Below, piece by piece: positions 26,190 through 38,481 of a stretch of DNA of 64,000 nt (the stretch's first letter is position 1; the number at the start of each line of letters is the position of its first letter). The notes beneath the pieces are model-generated. The model was not told the origin of the DNA, made no database searches, and saw only the letters and a program-made list of their open reading frames with translations. This stretch comes from Typha latifolia (lineage: Eukaryota; Streptophyta; Magnoliopsida; Poales; Typhaceae). The translations under genes were made by a program, and so were the position numbers. The stretch lies in assembly GCA_019914945.1 (NCBI GenBank), contig CM034113.1:1116001-1180000 (forward strand). The letters are read 5' to 3'.

Positions 26190-28062
26190 TTATCTCATCT
26201 CCTTTAAATTCTCTCCATCTTTTACCCCCCATCTCTCTCTCTCTCTCTCCCTTCCACCATATCGTTGCCAAGGTCTAAGGAGCTCTTCGGAAGAGAGAAA
26301 AAAAAACCCATCTTTTAGGTATATAACCTCACATAGATCTTCTTCTGTAACTCTTTCTCTGCAATATTTTCTTCATCCCCTTCTGGTTGGAGGTAGTTCC
26401 TCTTGTCGGTTCCAGATTTTGATCATCCCAAAATGTTGCTCTCTTGGGCAATCTTGAAATCATGATAAAAATCTGGACTTTTGTTGATATGTGCTGATCT
26501 AGATGAAATTTTCTAACTTGTTTAGATGTTTGTCATTCAAAATTTTGACTTGATAAGCTAGATCTGTTGTAATACAATTCCCTAAGCAAATCTCGTAAAT
26601 TTCCCTGTTTCTTTACTAGTGATTACAACGAAAAGGAAGTCCTCTTCTGATCTTTTAGCGGAGCTTTAATCTCTTCTCGCCTTTTATTTTCCCCTCTAAT
26701 CTGCATTGTGGTAAATTTTCAATATCTCTTTTGTTTTTCTTTTGAGTTCTGAAAGTACAAATTCGAATTGGAATTTCTAATTTGACACTCGGAATTTATA
26801 TGAGATTAATGTTCGTTATTTTTTCGAGATATCTTATGTTGTCTTTGTATTGATGTATATGACTTGATAGGGCTACACATCTTGAATTTATAAGTTCTGG
26901 TTTCCAGTTTGAATTAGATACAACATAATGTGACAATTATATGCCTCTTCTTTTCTTTAACTATTGACATATGCCTTTTCTTTTGGAGTATTTGATTTTT
27001 TTTTAGTACTTGTTCAGAATCCTTATTTTTAATGCATAAAGGAAATTAGTGTCTTTTATGCTTCGTGGCTACATGTCTGAATTATGAATTTAGCCATAGT
27101 ACAAGGAATACTTTTTTGCATCTCTGTTTCTTGAATTAACCTCTCAGGCTGTGGTGTTAAAGCATTTAAGCAAAGGGTATGTTAATCCGTAGTCTTCTTA
27201 CATTTGTAGAGAATTATTCTGATTTCTGAATAGATTTGACCTTTCGATCAGTGACAGATGTACAACACGTCTCATATCATTTTTCATTTCTTAATCAAAT
27301 ATCATCGAGATCTAAACAGTTTTTTTCTTCTTATGGCAAGACATGATTTGATGTCAACTTTGCCTTTTGCCTAATTTTAAGTGTTGCTAGATAACTCCAA
27401 GTACTTAGAGAGCTGAAGAATTGATAAATATAAGTAATATATAAGTATATATTCCACTAGATGATAATAGGAACGAGAATTACATTTTACATAACAAGTA
27501 ATGATATTCCAATTTTGTTTTGTTGTAGCTGATTCAACTTACAGAGGATGGAGGCTACTGGAGGCTAAATACTATTAAAGGTCCATGGGCTTTGGTAAAT
27601 CTTTCTCTCTCCCCCTCCTGTGTTTTCGTAGTTACAGTGTCACACATATGGTTCTCATTGTTCCTCTGATATTTATCTTCCATAGGTATTGGGTCAATGT
27701 TTGGAAGAAAGAACAATTCCGATAGTGTTAACCAGAATATTAGTGCCCTCAAACTAGTTGAGAGTATATATTGCAAAAGCTGCCACTCGCGAATGGCAAC
27801 AGCAAGGACAAAATCTAAAGCATCATCAATATTCAAGCACCAAACTTCAGCAACTTTCAAACCGTTGTCTCTCAAAATTCCTATAAGTGATGGATATCAC
27901 GAATTTCTCTGCTTAACTTACTGCCACTTATAATATATTCAGACAACGTTATTGCTCTCTCCAGTTAAAGAGGTCGATTAAGTGAGCAGAAAGGATATGT
28001 TCCTAATCTGCAAATTTCTAAGCAGCTGAGATTTCCAATTCCTGGATCTTGGTGTGCAAAAA
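26190..28062 (+). promoter_or_regulatory. Spliced 5' leader of the second F-box/kelch gene
   Basis: Inferred leader exons: one ending at 26318 (tcttttag before GTATATAA) that includes a short CT run at about 26229-26249; one at 27529-27594 (after TTGTTGTAG, before GTAAAT); and a third starting at 27686 (after CCATAG) that runs into the coding sequence. The leader carries an upstream open frame of 78 codons with ATG at 27697 and stop at 27933. The start near 26190 is only a guess from the pyrimidine-rich, CT-rich sequence. Splice sites were chosen by eye and need transcript support. Confidence 0.45.
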
Positions 28063-29733
28063 ATGCTTGCTGAATCGGAGATGTGCCTCCACGGTAAATT
28101 GCAGCAAAACACTGCAAGTCATTCCAAAGTTAACGCTGGGTTTCTTCCACATGCACAACATGAATTTTACTGCCCTTTAATACCTGGGTTACCTGATGAT
28201 GTCGCAAAGTTATGCCTTGCACTAGTTCCCCGGTGTCATTTCCCTCTTATGGGTTCTGTCTGCAAGCGCTGGGAATCATTCATCCAGAGCAAGGAGTTCA
28301 TCACTGTAAGGAAGGAGGCTGGAAATCTTGAGGAGTGGATTTATATCTTAACTGGTGATACAAAAGGAGAAGGCAGCCATTGGGAGGTCTTAGACTGCTC
28401 TGGAAACCAACATCAGGTCCTTCCACCAATGCCTGGTCCAGTAAAAGCTGGTTTTGGAGTAGTTGCTCTTGACGGAAAGATTCTGATCATGGGTGGTTAT
28501 TCAGTTGATGTTGGTAAAGAATGTGTTTCTGATGATGTATATCAATTCGATTCTCACCTCAATAGGTATTCCGTTATCTTTTATTCACTTTTGTGTTCGT
28601 CAATTACGAACAATCCATGCATTTTCTTGTTGGCATTTGTTTCTCCTTAGCATAGCTTTTGGATAACATATAATTTTAACTCTATCCAGTTGCCCCATGG
28701 TAGTAAGTTTATTGTGTGCACTCCAATGCTCCTTACTTTAAGCATATATTTTCTACTTTTCCTTTAGTTATTTCTAAATTCAGGAAATATCAGATTAAAT
28801 TTTGCGAGAAATGTCGGCTCAAATTTAATTTAACAGAATTCTCTTCTTAACTTCAACCTAATACTTGATGCATACTCATCTTTCCCTTTTATCTGACTAT
28901 TTTCTTGTGAACTCGTGTGACCTAAGCTTGGTATACCCTTAGATATGATATTCTGCAATGGATCATGTTTTCTGTGCTTGATTTTCTCATGAATAATATT
29001 TAGAACTTACAACTGTGGTAGTGGCTTTTGTGCTCTCTTGATTTCGTATACTTGTATCTACCTTGCCATTCAAGTCATTGACTAGAATTACCTTTTCTTT
29101 TTCAGATGGAGCATGCTTGCTAAGATGAATAATGCTCGCTACGACTTTGCCTGTGCTGAGGTCAATGGCGTAGTGTATGCTGTTGGTGGCTATGGAGCCG
29201 ATGGCGATAGTTTATCAAGTGTTGAAGTTTACTCCCCACTCAAGAACCAATGGACCTTGATTGAAAGTCTTCGCAAGCCAAGGTGGGGTTGCTTCGCATG
29301 CAGCTCCGAAGGCCAGCTCTACGTCATGGGTGGGCGTTCCAGCTTCACGATCGGCAATTCTAGATATGTTGACATATACAACCCTGCATCCCACACTTGG
29401 TGCCAGATGAAGAATGGCTGTGTTATGGTCACTACACATGCTGTGCTGGGTAAGAAGCTATTCTGCATGGAGTGGAAGAACCAGCGAGAGCTGGCGATAT
29501 TTAATCCATGCGACAACTCATGGAAGAAGGTTTCAGTGCCACTCACAGGCAGTTCGGCAATCAAATTCCGGTTCGGTATACTCGACGGTAAGCTGTTGCT
29601 CTTCTCTGTGAAGGAAGAAACTGGCTATCAGACATTGCTTTACGATCCAGAAGCTCCGGTGGGATCGGAATGGCACACGTCGTCGCTTAAGCCTTCTGGC
29701 TTGTGCTTGTGCAGTGTGACCATCAAGACATAA
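28063..29733 (+). CDS. F-box/kelch-repeat protein, At1g67480 orthologue
   Basis: Two coding exons, 28063-28565 and 29106-29733, joined GT-AG across an Arg codon to give 376 aa, the same length as Arabidopsis At1g67480. The start is the ATG at 28063; the frame remains open upstream only to a GTG. The F-box lies at about 38-83 (LIPGLPDDVAKLCLALVPR, then GSVCKRWESFIQS). Kelch blades follow: ILIMGGYS, YAVGGYGADGDSLSSVEVY, YVMGGRSSFTIGNS. The C-terminal LLYDPEAPVGSEWHTS and CLCSVTI motifs closely match At1g67480. Family role: SKP1 binding and substrate choice in an SCF ubiquitin ligase; the specific target is not known to me. A candidate poly(A) signal AATAAA is at 29809-29814. Orthology is strong because similarity covers the whole length. 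Confidence 0.94.
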
Positions 29734-31069
29734 AGATTTGCATATTAAACTTCATATTGCTGCTTAGGGTGAGAGTGCGATGCTATTATTTGTGGTTATT
29801 TACCTTCCAATAAACAAAATCGGACTTGGTTTTGTTCTTCTTGCTGACAATGCTATGAGTTGTGCTACATTCTCTTTGTAGTGATGAATGGTTTATTTCA
29901 TTGTCTGGTTATTCCTTTTGTTAAGTGATGATGGTTATTCTAAGTTGGTGCACTCACGACTCACCAGCACCAACTTAGAATAAAAAGTGAAATATTTCTT
30001 CTATTTTAAATAATATTTAAATGATCTATCTCTCTTTATTTTTTTCTAAGATAATTTTTGAGATTAAACAATGAAACTTTTGCTTTAAAAACTCAGGTAT
30101 GTTTCAAGTTGCACTATTTTATGTTTATATTGCAAATTCTTTTTATTTCACTATTTTTTAATCGACTTGTCTGTACCTTATTTTTAAAAAATTTCTGACA
30201 ACTCTATTTTTTATTTAATAAAATATAGAGAAATAATAAAAGCATGTTCTCTATTTATACACAAAATATAGAATATGTTGAAGAGAAACTCTTTCTTAGG
30301 TGAAATTGAGTGTTAAAAAATAGGTGTGGCCATTTTTTAATTTTACTTTTGAATTCATTAATTTTATTTAATATTTGCCTATAATTTTAGTGTTCTAGAA
30401 ATTTAATTTAATTATATTTTAGTTTAAATCAAAGTTTGATTTAATTTTACAGTTAAAATTAATTTTAATTTTTTTTTTGAGAGAGAAAGCCTGTAGGCAT
30501 ATACTTTGTGTAATAAATATGTGTAAAAAAATAGGGCGACGATCATTTAACACAAGCCTCACACTTTACAAGCTTCTAAAAATAATATAGCGATAGAAAC
30601 ATAAATATAATACAACGCATAACCCTAGCAACCTACAAACAGATATAAAAATATAAAAATAAAAAAATAACCAAATTGGATGCCGTGGAGGCAGGTAGAT
30701 CCAATGTGGTAGCCATGGCCGGACCTCGGATCCGACGGTGGAGCGAGAAGGATCGAACCATGGCCGAAGAAGTAACGGCTAACGACAAGCGCAACTCAAA
30801 TCCGGCTAGGGGGTGAAGGAGTGTATGTAATTTGTAAATAATAAGAAGAGAGGGTTTTATTTATAATATGGTCATAATGCCTGTATGCACTACAGTCGAC
30901 AGAGCGTTATTTATAATATTCTCTTTTGAAAAAAGTGGCAAGTTTACAATGAGCCCCCTTAAATAACATAAATCACTAAAACATATTACAGCTAGCCTAG
31001 CAGCACCTTTTTAACGCTCGAAGCACTGAAAGTGAGCAGCGAAAGCCTTCTTCCCCGGCGGGGCCAAGA
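29734..31069. other. Intergenic stretch between the F-box/kelch gene and NUP54
   Basis: Contains the F-box gene's 3' end, a perfect 17-bp inverted repeat (29935-29983), AT-rich DNA, and at about 30530-30860 a GC-richer patch resembling a degenerate transposon. The last 150 bp (pyrimidine-rich, GC-rising) are probably the NUP54 leader. No gene recognised. Confidence 0.5.
29935..29983. repeat. Perfect 17-bp inverted repeat with 15-nt loop
   Basis: The arm TTATTCTAAGTTGGTGC (29935-29951) is the exact reverse complement of GCACCAACTTAGAATAA (29967-29983). It lies about 200 bp after the stop codon of the upstream F-box/kelch gene, beyond its first AATAAA. It could fold as an RNA hairpin or be the ends of a tiny fold-back element. 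Confidence 0.85.
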
Positions 31070-34000
31070 ATGTTCGGCACCCCTTCTTCGGCGCCGGCTT
31101 TCGGCACTCCTTCTTCGGCGCCGGCTTTCGGGGCAGCCCCTTCGACGCCGGCTTTCGGAACTCCTTCTCTGAATCCACCTTTTGGTACCCCTTCCCCGGC
31201 GCCGGCTTTCGGAACCCCCTCCTCGGCGCCGGCTTTTGGAACACCGCCGACTCCATCTTTCTCCATCCCCTCCGCTTTTCCCTCATCCTCCTCCCCTTCC
31301 CCTTTCTTCTCCCAGCAACCGCAACAACCATCCCCTTCATTAGGGTTTCAGCCTTCTCCTTCCCCATTTGCCAATGCCCAGATCACTACCCAGATGGCCC
31401 CGGTTGCGCCTCTCCCGCTCTCCCTCGCCGATCGTGACATCCAGGTACTCAATTCTTGGTTCTAGTAATTATAAACCCTAAGATTAATCCTTTCTGATGG
31501 TTTGGTTTGTTTCTATTAGGCGATCGTGGACGCTTACAGGGAGGAACCAGGGAACCCCAAATACGCGTTCCGGGTATGCTTCTTTCTCAGTTTGTCGTTT
31601 GTTCTGCTTGCAAGATTTGATTTTGACGGTTTCCCGCCACTCTTAGGGTCGATGTGGTTGATGGGTTTCTTTTCTTTTTTGCAGCATTTGTTGTTCAGTG
31701 TGACGGAGCCCTCGGCGAGGGTGAAACCTGTTGGTGCATCGGATGTGAGTTTGCTGTCTCGTTTACTTGATTCGTTTTGTTCTGCGATTGGTGTAGGATT
31801 GTTGGGATTATCTTTGAATTTAGATTATGTGGGCGGAGGCGATGGGGAAGCTCGAGGGAATGGAGAGTTCGGATCGGGAGAGGCTGTGGCCGCAGCTTGT
31901 TCAGGGGTTTAGAGATTTGTCTGCGCGCCTTAAGGTACCGAAAAGAACAAATTTTCTTTATTGTCTCATTCTTGATTGAAATGGATTGCTATTTTTGGAG
32001 GTATGCTTGGGATTGTTCAAAAGGTTTTGGCTTTGACACTTCTAAAACATCTCGAGAGACTCTACAACCACGCTAACCTTTGTCCCTATTGTGTTGTTTC
32101 GTTTAGTGATGCGCTCTTGCTTTTTTTGCAGCAGCACAATGTTATCCTTTTGATTCTATTGATCCAGTATTGTGAACATGAAGAAGTACTATTGTAGTTG
32201 GTACTTAAGAGTTAGGTTATGCTTATTCTTTTGCGCATAGGTCAAGATTGTTTAATATTCTTTCTTTTTGCATAGAGTCAGCATGGTTGAGACCAACAAA
32301 TCATACTCTGTTCTTCCATTTGTTTTCTTCGGTGCATACAGTTGCTGTTGTTGTCACTGGTAAACTTTATCTTATTCTTTGGTTCTCTATTTCATTAGAA
32401 ACCAATCCTTGTGATAATACAAGTTAGATTAACATTCTTAAGGAATAATATGCAAGCAACCCATTTATGTGCAACATCTATCCATAGTATGAATGAGTTT
32501 GCTGGAGATAGCAAATTGGGTTAAGCTCCTATGCCTACGTACTATAATGCAATTGTATGGTGGTTGGATGTGACGCAATCAACAACGCTGGCTGTCCAGA
32601 AAGAATGTCTCACAAATTATGGTATAAGATAGAATGATAGATATAAATGTCCTTGATATAGGAGATGGAAAATGAAATTATGACAATTCTGTTGGATTCT
32701 TCCAAGGGAGGAGAAGGACCAGTTAATTTTAATATGGGTTTTGGATCCGGTCGGATCCGGCCCGTTAATATTAACAAGTTTCAGATCCATTTTGATTGAA
32801 CAACCGAAACAGATCCAAAATTGCTTGTTTTGGTCTGATCTGGCCGAAACTACTGGGTGGCCTGATCTGTTTCAGGAGATCCTGATCAGGATTGATTATA
32901 ACTTCCTCGCATCCTTGAACATGTACACAGCTACCACATCCCACATCTTTTAATGTTCTGGAAAGAAAACATGCTCCTAGGAGTAAGAGTTAGGGAAGAC
33001 TTTCACTACTATTTGACTTTGGGCGCAAATATGATATTGTCCCAGTGTAGGTAAGTGAAATTGTTTAAGTCTGATAGAAGATTTCAGTGGATAATTATTG
33101 TTGAAATACTATGTTGTTTTGATAGGATTTCAAATGGTGGTGAAAGATTCTTTACTAGGAATGCATCACAGTTTACTTTTACACAGTCTAACTGACCTTA
33201 TGCAAATTGGTTCTCTTTATATTTCAGAGGATTATTCTAAGAAGGTTGAGAGGAAAATTGTTCAGCTTATTCACTCCAGTAATTATATTACGTCAAGACT
33301 GATAATTGCAATGTTCATAAATCTATTTTTTTCTTTCTGTTCTTCTCCCCTAAAATATTCTTCTCTTTTCATGCCCTTCAGATATTTTATATACATTTAT
33401 CGTATGCTTATTGGATGGAAACTTGTAAATTTATCTGACATTATTGCATCATAGACTCGGCATTGGCTTTTCAGGCCTGTGAGTGGACCTAAGCATTTAC
33501 TTCCAACCTATTTGTTCGTGATAGAACTTATAATGATGCTTGGCTCTATAGATTACTTGAAAGTTCCTTGGATTGTCCAACCTTTAAAGTTTAAACAAAA
33601 AGCTTAGTTAAAAAATTATTTCAAGGACCTGACCTTATCTCTGATTTTCAAACTCAAATGTCTCTTTAGCCTAAACCTCTCTCTCCACATACACCCTAGA
33701 TGTTTTTATCTGTCCAACATACTTCCCAACAGGTAGCTGTTGCACCATAGTTGATTCCAGTAGTCTTGTCTTTGTTTGGCTTTCTTCTCTGATCAACTAC
33801 GTTTTTACTACTCTTTTAAATATCTCTAGCTGGAGGGTTCCACAACAAATATTGAAGCAATGGATACATGAAATACAAATCTCTCTAGTTTTTTAAGGTG
33901 GGGGCAGATAGTCAACCTAAATTGGTCAAGTCAATGTATCAAATATAGGGGTTGACCCACTTCTTTTCATTCCCACCTAAACATCATGCTTGGTGTTTGA

Positions 34001-36300
34001 TAGTAGAGGTAAGAATTGCAAATCCAACAACTCCAAGCAAGAAGGAGATGGTTATGAGCTGCACACACTTTAATTAGGTTCAGAAGATGGGTAAGAGATG
34101 ATGATCTAAGTCAGGTTAGGATGTTGTTGCTACTAAGTGAAAGCCTCAAAATTAGGTGACAAGTTCAAGAAACTGTCTTTATATTTGGGCAGTAGGTTCA
34201 AGGAATCCTTTGTTAATCAAGATCCTACACTGAGTTGGTAGGGAGATCGGAGGATTGGGATTATAGGAAAACTGAGGATCTTAATATCCATGAAGAAAAT
34301 AAAAAGAAACTGTAATATAGTTCTTACTTCTTAAAGTACATCCCTTTTCCAAGTAGAACATTTTACCAAAACATTAGAAAATAGATTGGAAAATAAAATA
34401 TAAGAAGTAAAGCTATGACTAAGTTGCTTTCTTTGCTTACTGGAAAGAAAATGCTATAGAAGAGTTCCAACTGAAGGAATGTCTGCAGTCAAGGTACTTT
34501 GGCAGCCTTTCTTTGGTGCCAAATTGTTCATGGGCTGCCAAGTACTCAGATTGCAATATATTCTTGCAGTTAGTGCTGCAAACAATTTTTCTGCCTACAA
34601 GAATGACATCTTACAGTTTGGTGGCTTGGTGGCTTGCTAGAGACCTTTGATCAACCTATCCGTGAGAGGAAGTGAGGAATGATGGACTCTTAGAGAAGCA
34701 TTGTGTCAGAAGCCGTAGGAGTGGAAAGGTTGCATGGTTCCACACCTATGACAGGCCACCGTTGTCTCTTCCATGCCATTGGGATGAAGGGGTTTTTTCT
34801 TGATATCCATTCCCAAAGAAGGGATGCTGGGTTCATACCTCTTAAAGAATTTGCAGAAAGTTTTGGATTTCTCATATTGTTTCACTATGGAAAGATCATA
34901 ATTATTGGATAATGGCTGGGGATGGGATTTTTCATCAATGATTTTCCATGTTTCATCATTTTTTACCATTTAGGTTTGTATTTGAACATGTAAGAAGTTG
35001 ATGGCTTTGAGATTTCAATATTCTATCAATGATCTTCTGTATAGGTTTGCATCTGAAATTAATTTTTTGCCTTGCTTGGTTACGTGTAAGGAAATTTTGA
35101 TTAGTGGATCGAAGTGGGGTGCTATTCATGCATAAGCATGATCCTTATTGTCCATCCACTAATGGCATATGGTTGAGTGTATATGATAACCTGTGTGATG
35201 AATTGTCATTTTAATGGGGTGATAGTTTTAACTTTTGAATCATGTAGTTACAGAGCTAGTTTGATTTTGTTTTTCTTCAAATATCTGAAGTGAATCATCT
35301 CTCAGCTGCTAACACCTTAATTAGCCAATTGCCTAATTCTTGAGCTGCATGTTGGTGGCTGGTGGTAAATCAATTTATTTTGACCTTAACTAGTTTGGGT
35401 AAAGGCATCTATTCATTTTCATTGGCTTTTTGCTGCAGCTTCAAGATGAGGTCATTGTTTCAGATGCCGAAAGGTTACGGATGACCCATGCTAATGTCAA
35501 AATGGTAATATGTTGTCATGCATTTTTTTGATGTAGGCATGACAGTAGTAGATTTTGGCTTAAATTGTTAAGGTTAACTGCAGCTTCAAAGGCATTTCCA
35601 AGCAGATACTGTTCCATGGATTCAAAGGTTAAAGCAAAAAGAGCAGGTTATCCAACGGCGTCTTCTGAGGGTGGGAAAGCACTTCTCCTTTAGTTCTTAT
35701 GCTTCTTTATGCATTTCTGGCTTATGATGTTTTGTGTACTGCTGAAAAAGATCATGAGAATAGTGGAGGCATTGGAAGGCAAGGGTTTTCGCATGCCATT
35801 GACCAAGGACGAAGTTGAGTTGTCTGAAAAATTGGATGCTATAGCAAGACGGGTTAGTTCTAGTCCTAATGTTTCATTTTATTAGCCAGCCATCCTTTAT
35901 CTTAAATCTTGTCTTCTATATGGACCTCCAGATAAAAGGACCTGGTGCAGAATTGTCCAAGCGAGTTTATAATCTTCTATCAATATCTCGTGTTCTTGCT
36001 AATAGCAATGGTTCAGGTGGTCCTATCTATGTTCATGGTTCTACCAAGATTCAAGAGCAAAGCCTTGCTGAACTACAGGAGGTTAGGAGATCATGTTTTA
36101 CATCAAATATTGGCTAAACATGTTCCAAAACTTACAAGCATGTATATATATTGTACAACTAGGTCCTCCAACAGCAGACTGAAGCAATTGCCAGGTTGGG
36201 TAATGTACTCAAGAGGGATACCAGGGACATGGAAATCATTATGTCTGAGAATTCAGATATGCTAGAAGATGGAGGTGGAAGGCGGACTTTGAAGAACTAA
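31070..36300 (+). CDS. NUP54: Nucleoporin NUP54, nine exons
   Basis: Exons: 31070-31444, 31520-31573, 31685-31744, 31824-31934, 35439-35504, 35584-35670, 35751-35852, 35932-36081, 36163-36300. All introns are GT-AG, phase 0, giving 380 aa. The N-terminal 59 residues carry seven FG motifs at exact nine-residue spacing (FGTPSSAPA unit), followed by a Pro/Ser/Gln-rich linker. The remainder is the conserved alpha-helical NUP54 domain: ITTQMAPVAPLPLSLADRDI, HLLFSVTEP, MWAEAMGKLEGM, LWPQLVQGF, TVPWIQRLKQKEQ, IKGPGAELSKRV, and the end LGNVLKRDTRDMEIIM. Family role: central-channel nucleoporin in the NUP62-NUP58-NUP54 complex, with FG repeats forming the permeability barrier and coiled coils assembling the trimer. 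Length and exon content match Arabidopsis At1g24310 well. Intron 4 is unusually long (3.5 kb). Confidence 0.95.
31073..31246 (+). repeat. Coding minisatellite: 27-bp unit encoding the NUP54 FG nonapeptide
   Basis: Phe codons fall at residues 2, 11, 20, 29, 38, 47 and 56 of NUP54, an exact period of nine codons. The units vary around TTCGGCACCCCTTCTTCGGC plus GCCGGC; units two and six are almost identical to the first. FG repeats are expected in this protein, but the strict DNA periodicity marks it as a tandem array. Confidence 0.9.
31935..35438 (+). other. Large intron 4 of NUP54
   Basis: A 3.5 kb intron between the exons ending LSARLK and starting LQDEVIV. At about 32735-32890 there is a patch of 'ggatccggtcggatccggcccg' wording like degenerate transposon ends. 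Elsewhere I see only short open frames without family signatures. Confidence 0.75.
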
Positions 36301-36900
36301 AAGATGATAATTTCGGACTGAGAAAATAATATGGAAGATTACAGATACTCTTTTCACTCAATCCTTTCCACACCTCAGATTAGGTTCGGGAAAAACTGAC
36401 TTAGACTGCAGAGGAATGAACAAGCTTCTGCAACTCAGAGGGTCCCCCTAACAGCTCTAATCCCCAAGATTTATGGATATTGTGTTAAAATTTGGGGCCG
36501 TTTTCTGAATTTGGCCCTTGTAGTCTTGAGCACATTTGAACAATTTTCTTATTTCTTCTTCTTTATGAGTTACTAAATTGTTCAACTAGTTGTGGAATCT
36601 TATGCGGGCTCAGTCTTTTTCTATATCTACTAATTGTACAAGATCTGATTGGAAGTTCCTTGAGTATGATTTGGCTCAATGGATCTAAAAGGATAGCTCA
36701 GTTACTGTACCCATTCGATTAACCCTAGTTGCAGGTAAAACTCTTCAAGGCAATGAAACTAAATGAGAAAAACACATGAGATTTGTTAATCCAGAATTTG
36801 CCATGTTACAGGTAAGTATAGCTGCCTTGATCTGGGCAGTTCCATCATACTTATAGGATATTTCCTTTTCTAATCTATTTCTCCACATCCATGTTATGGA

Positions 36901-37040
36901 CCGATTGAATCCATCCACAACAAGGGTATGCTTTGATATTAAATTATTACAAATTGATTATGGTCAATCCGTAATAAGGGTTTACTTTGATACCAAATTA
37001 TTACAGACCGACTAGAATCAATCCGCAACAAAGGGGTTTA
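36901..37040. repeat. 54-bp imperfect tandem repeat, about 2.6 copies
   Basis: Copies start at about 36901, 36954 and 37008 and share the wording 'ga(t/c)tg-AATC(C/A)ATCC(A/G)CAACAAGGGT...TTTGATA(C/T)(C/T)AAATTATTACA'. The third copy is truncated and runs into GC-richer sequence at about 37040. The wording 'TTTGATACCA' recalls the area next to an LTR-retroelement primer-binding site, but no LTR was identified. Confidence 0.6.
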
Positions 37041-38253
37041 GGTTTGGATAGATGTAGTTGACGGTGGTGCCAAAGGTGGAAGATGGTGGAGCACGGTGGA
37101 GAGAGAGGATGATAAAGGGAGATTAATTTATTTACTCTTAGCTTACACGACTCGAATTAGAATTTACTTTAAAAGATTTATATGACTTAATTAGGACTTG
37201 TCTTAAAAGTTTACATAAACTTAATTAAACTTAATTTAAATATTTATTTGACTTAACTAAACTAGTCTTAAGGGTAAAGATAAATATAAATTAATTAAAA
37301 AATAAATAGACTTAATTTATGAGACCAAAATTTTTATGAGGTGATTCAATCAGACCCGGATCACATAAATCCGAAATATAATGCATAACTGATTGTTAAT
37401 TTTATAAGAGCTATTCCATCTCAATTCTGTTTGAAGCTCCTCTAACTGCTTATTAGAGCAATTGATAAATAAATCTTTTCAGAGTTCCTTGCCTGTCTTC
37501 TTTGTTCAGATTTTGTTCTGTAAAAGATGGACAACACCTACTTGCTTCTTTACAGTATGTTGAACAACATCAAGGTTTTTTAATTTTATTTTTCCCTTTG
37601 TTTTGCAAAGAACTGTATGCAGAGTTGCTCTACATTGATATTTCATCAGAGTTCTACAAACGAGCTTGAAATCTTCTAACTGGCAAGTTGATTTGGGGGT
37701 TTCAGTAACAAAACATGGAAATTCTTTATGAGGGGCTTCAGAGCTAATTAGCTTCTAGTTGTCTTCATTTTAATTATCTAAATTACAATATCTTGCCAAA
37801 TGCTTATTTAGAGATCAGTAAAAGGACATCCTACTTCATTTTATCCTTGGGTTTTACATGAAGAAGCTAGTGCTTTTTTTTTCTTTACATGAAGAGGGTA
37901 ATGTTATTGCTATTTCAGTGGCAATCCATTTGAATTATTATTTGAGGGAAGCAAATGCTTGCCATCATACAAGAAAATGTCAGCAAAGAATAAGATGTTT
38001 GAGTGATATGCTAGTTATTGATTGGTTAGTTTAAATCATCAAATTACTGAATTATAATTGTCATATCTCATTATAAATCAAGACAGTAATACTGGGGCAA
38101 AAAACAGCACAGGTTACAAGTTCACCATAGCAATTTATGGATTAATTGAGATGCCATATTCCCACTATCTTTAAGAAAAGAAAAAGGAAAACAAGCACAG
38201 AACCCTGGTGCAATATCTTGTACAACTAAAGGCAGCACAAACATAAAGATGAG

Positions 38254-38255
<2 letters not shown>

Positions 38256-38289
<34 letters not shown>
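38256..38289. repeat. AT microsatellite
   Basis: Uninterrupted AT units about 190 bp beyond the stop codon of the minus-strand gene at 38482, possibly within its 3' untranslated region. Confidence 0.9.
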
Positions 38290-38291
<2 letters not shown>

Positions 38292-38481
38292 GATAGAAAA
38301 TCTAAGAATAACTTTCAATTTTTCATAGAGTGCAAAGACCCATCTCCCTGCCTAAACACTCCACAGTCCACAATTAACAAAGAATTTGAATCTTTTGAGG
38401 CAATATATGTAGGTTTCCCTGTGTAATATAGTTCTTGAATCTGTATATGAAAAAGATCAACAGATTTATCTTCTAGCCTGT

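Larger units (their letters stand above)
36301..38481. other. Intergenic stretch between NUP54 and the At3g27210-like gene
   Basis: The genes at either side converge here, so both 3' ends lie in this stretch. It contains a 54-bp imperfect tandem repeat (36901-37040) and an AT microsatellite (38256-38289). No reading frame with a family signature was found. Confidence 0.5.

Noticed and set aside
30997..31367. Minus-strand frames with GVPKAGAEE repeats
   Set aside because: They are the antisense of the NUP54 FG minisatellite. The plus frame continues in phase through eight further exons.
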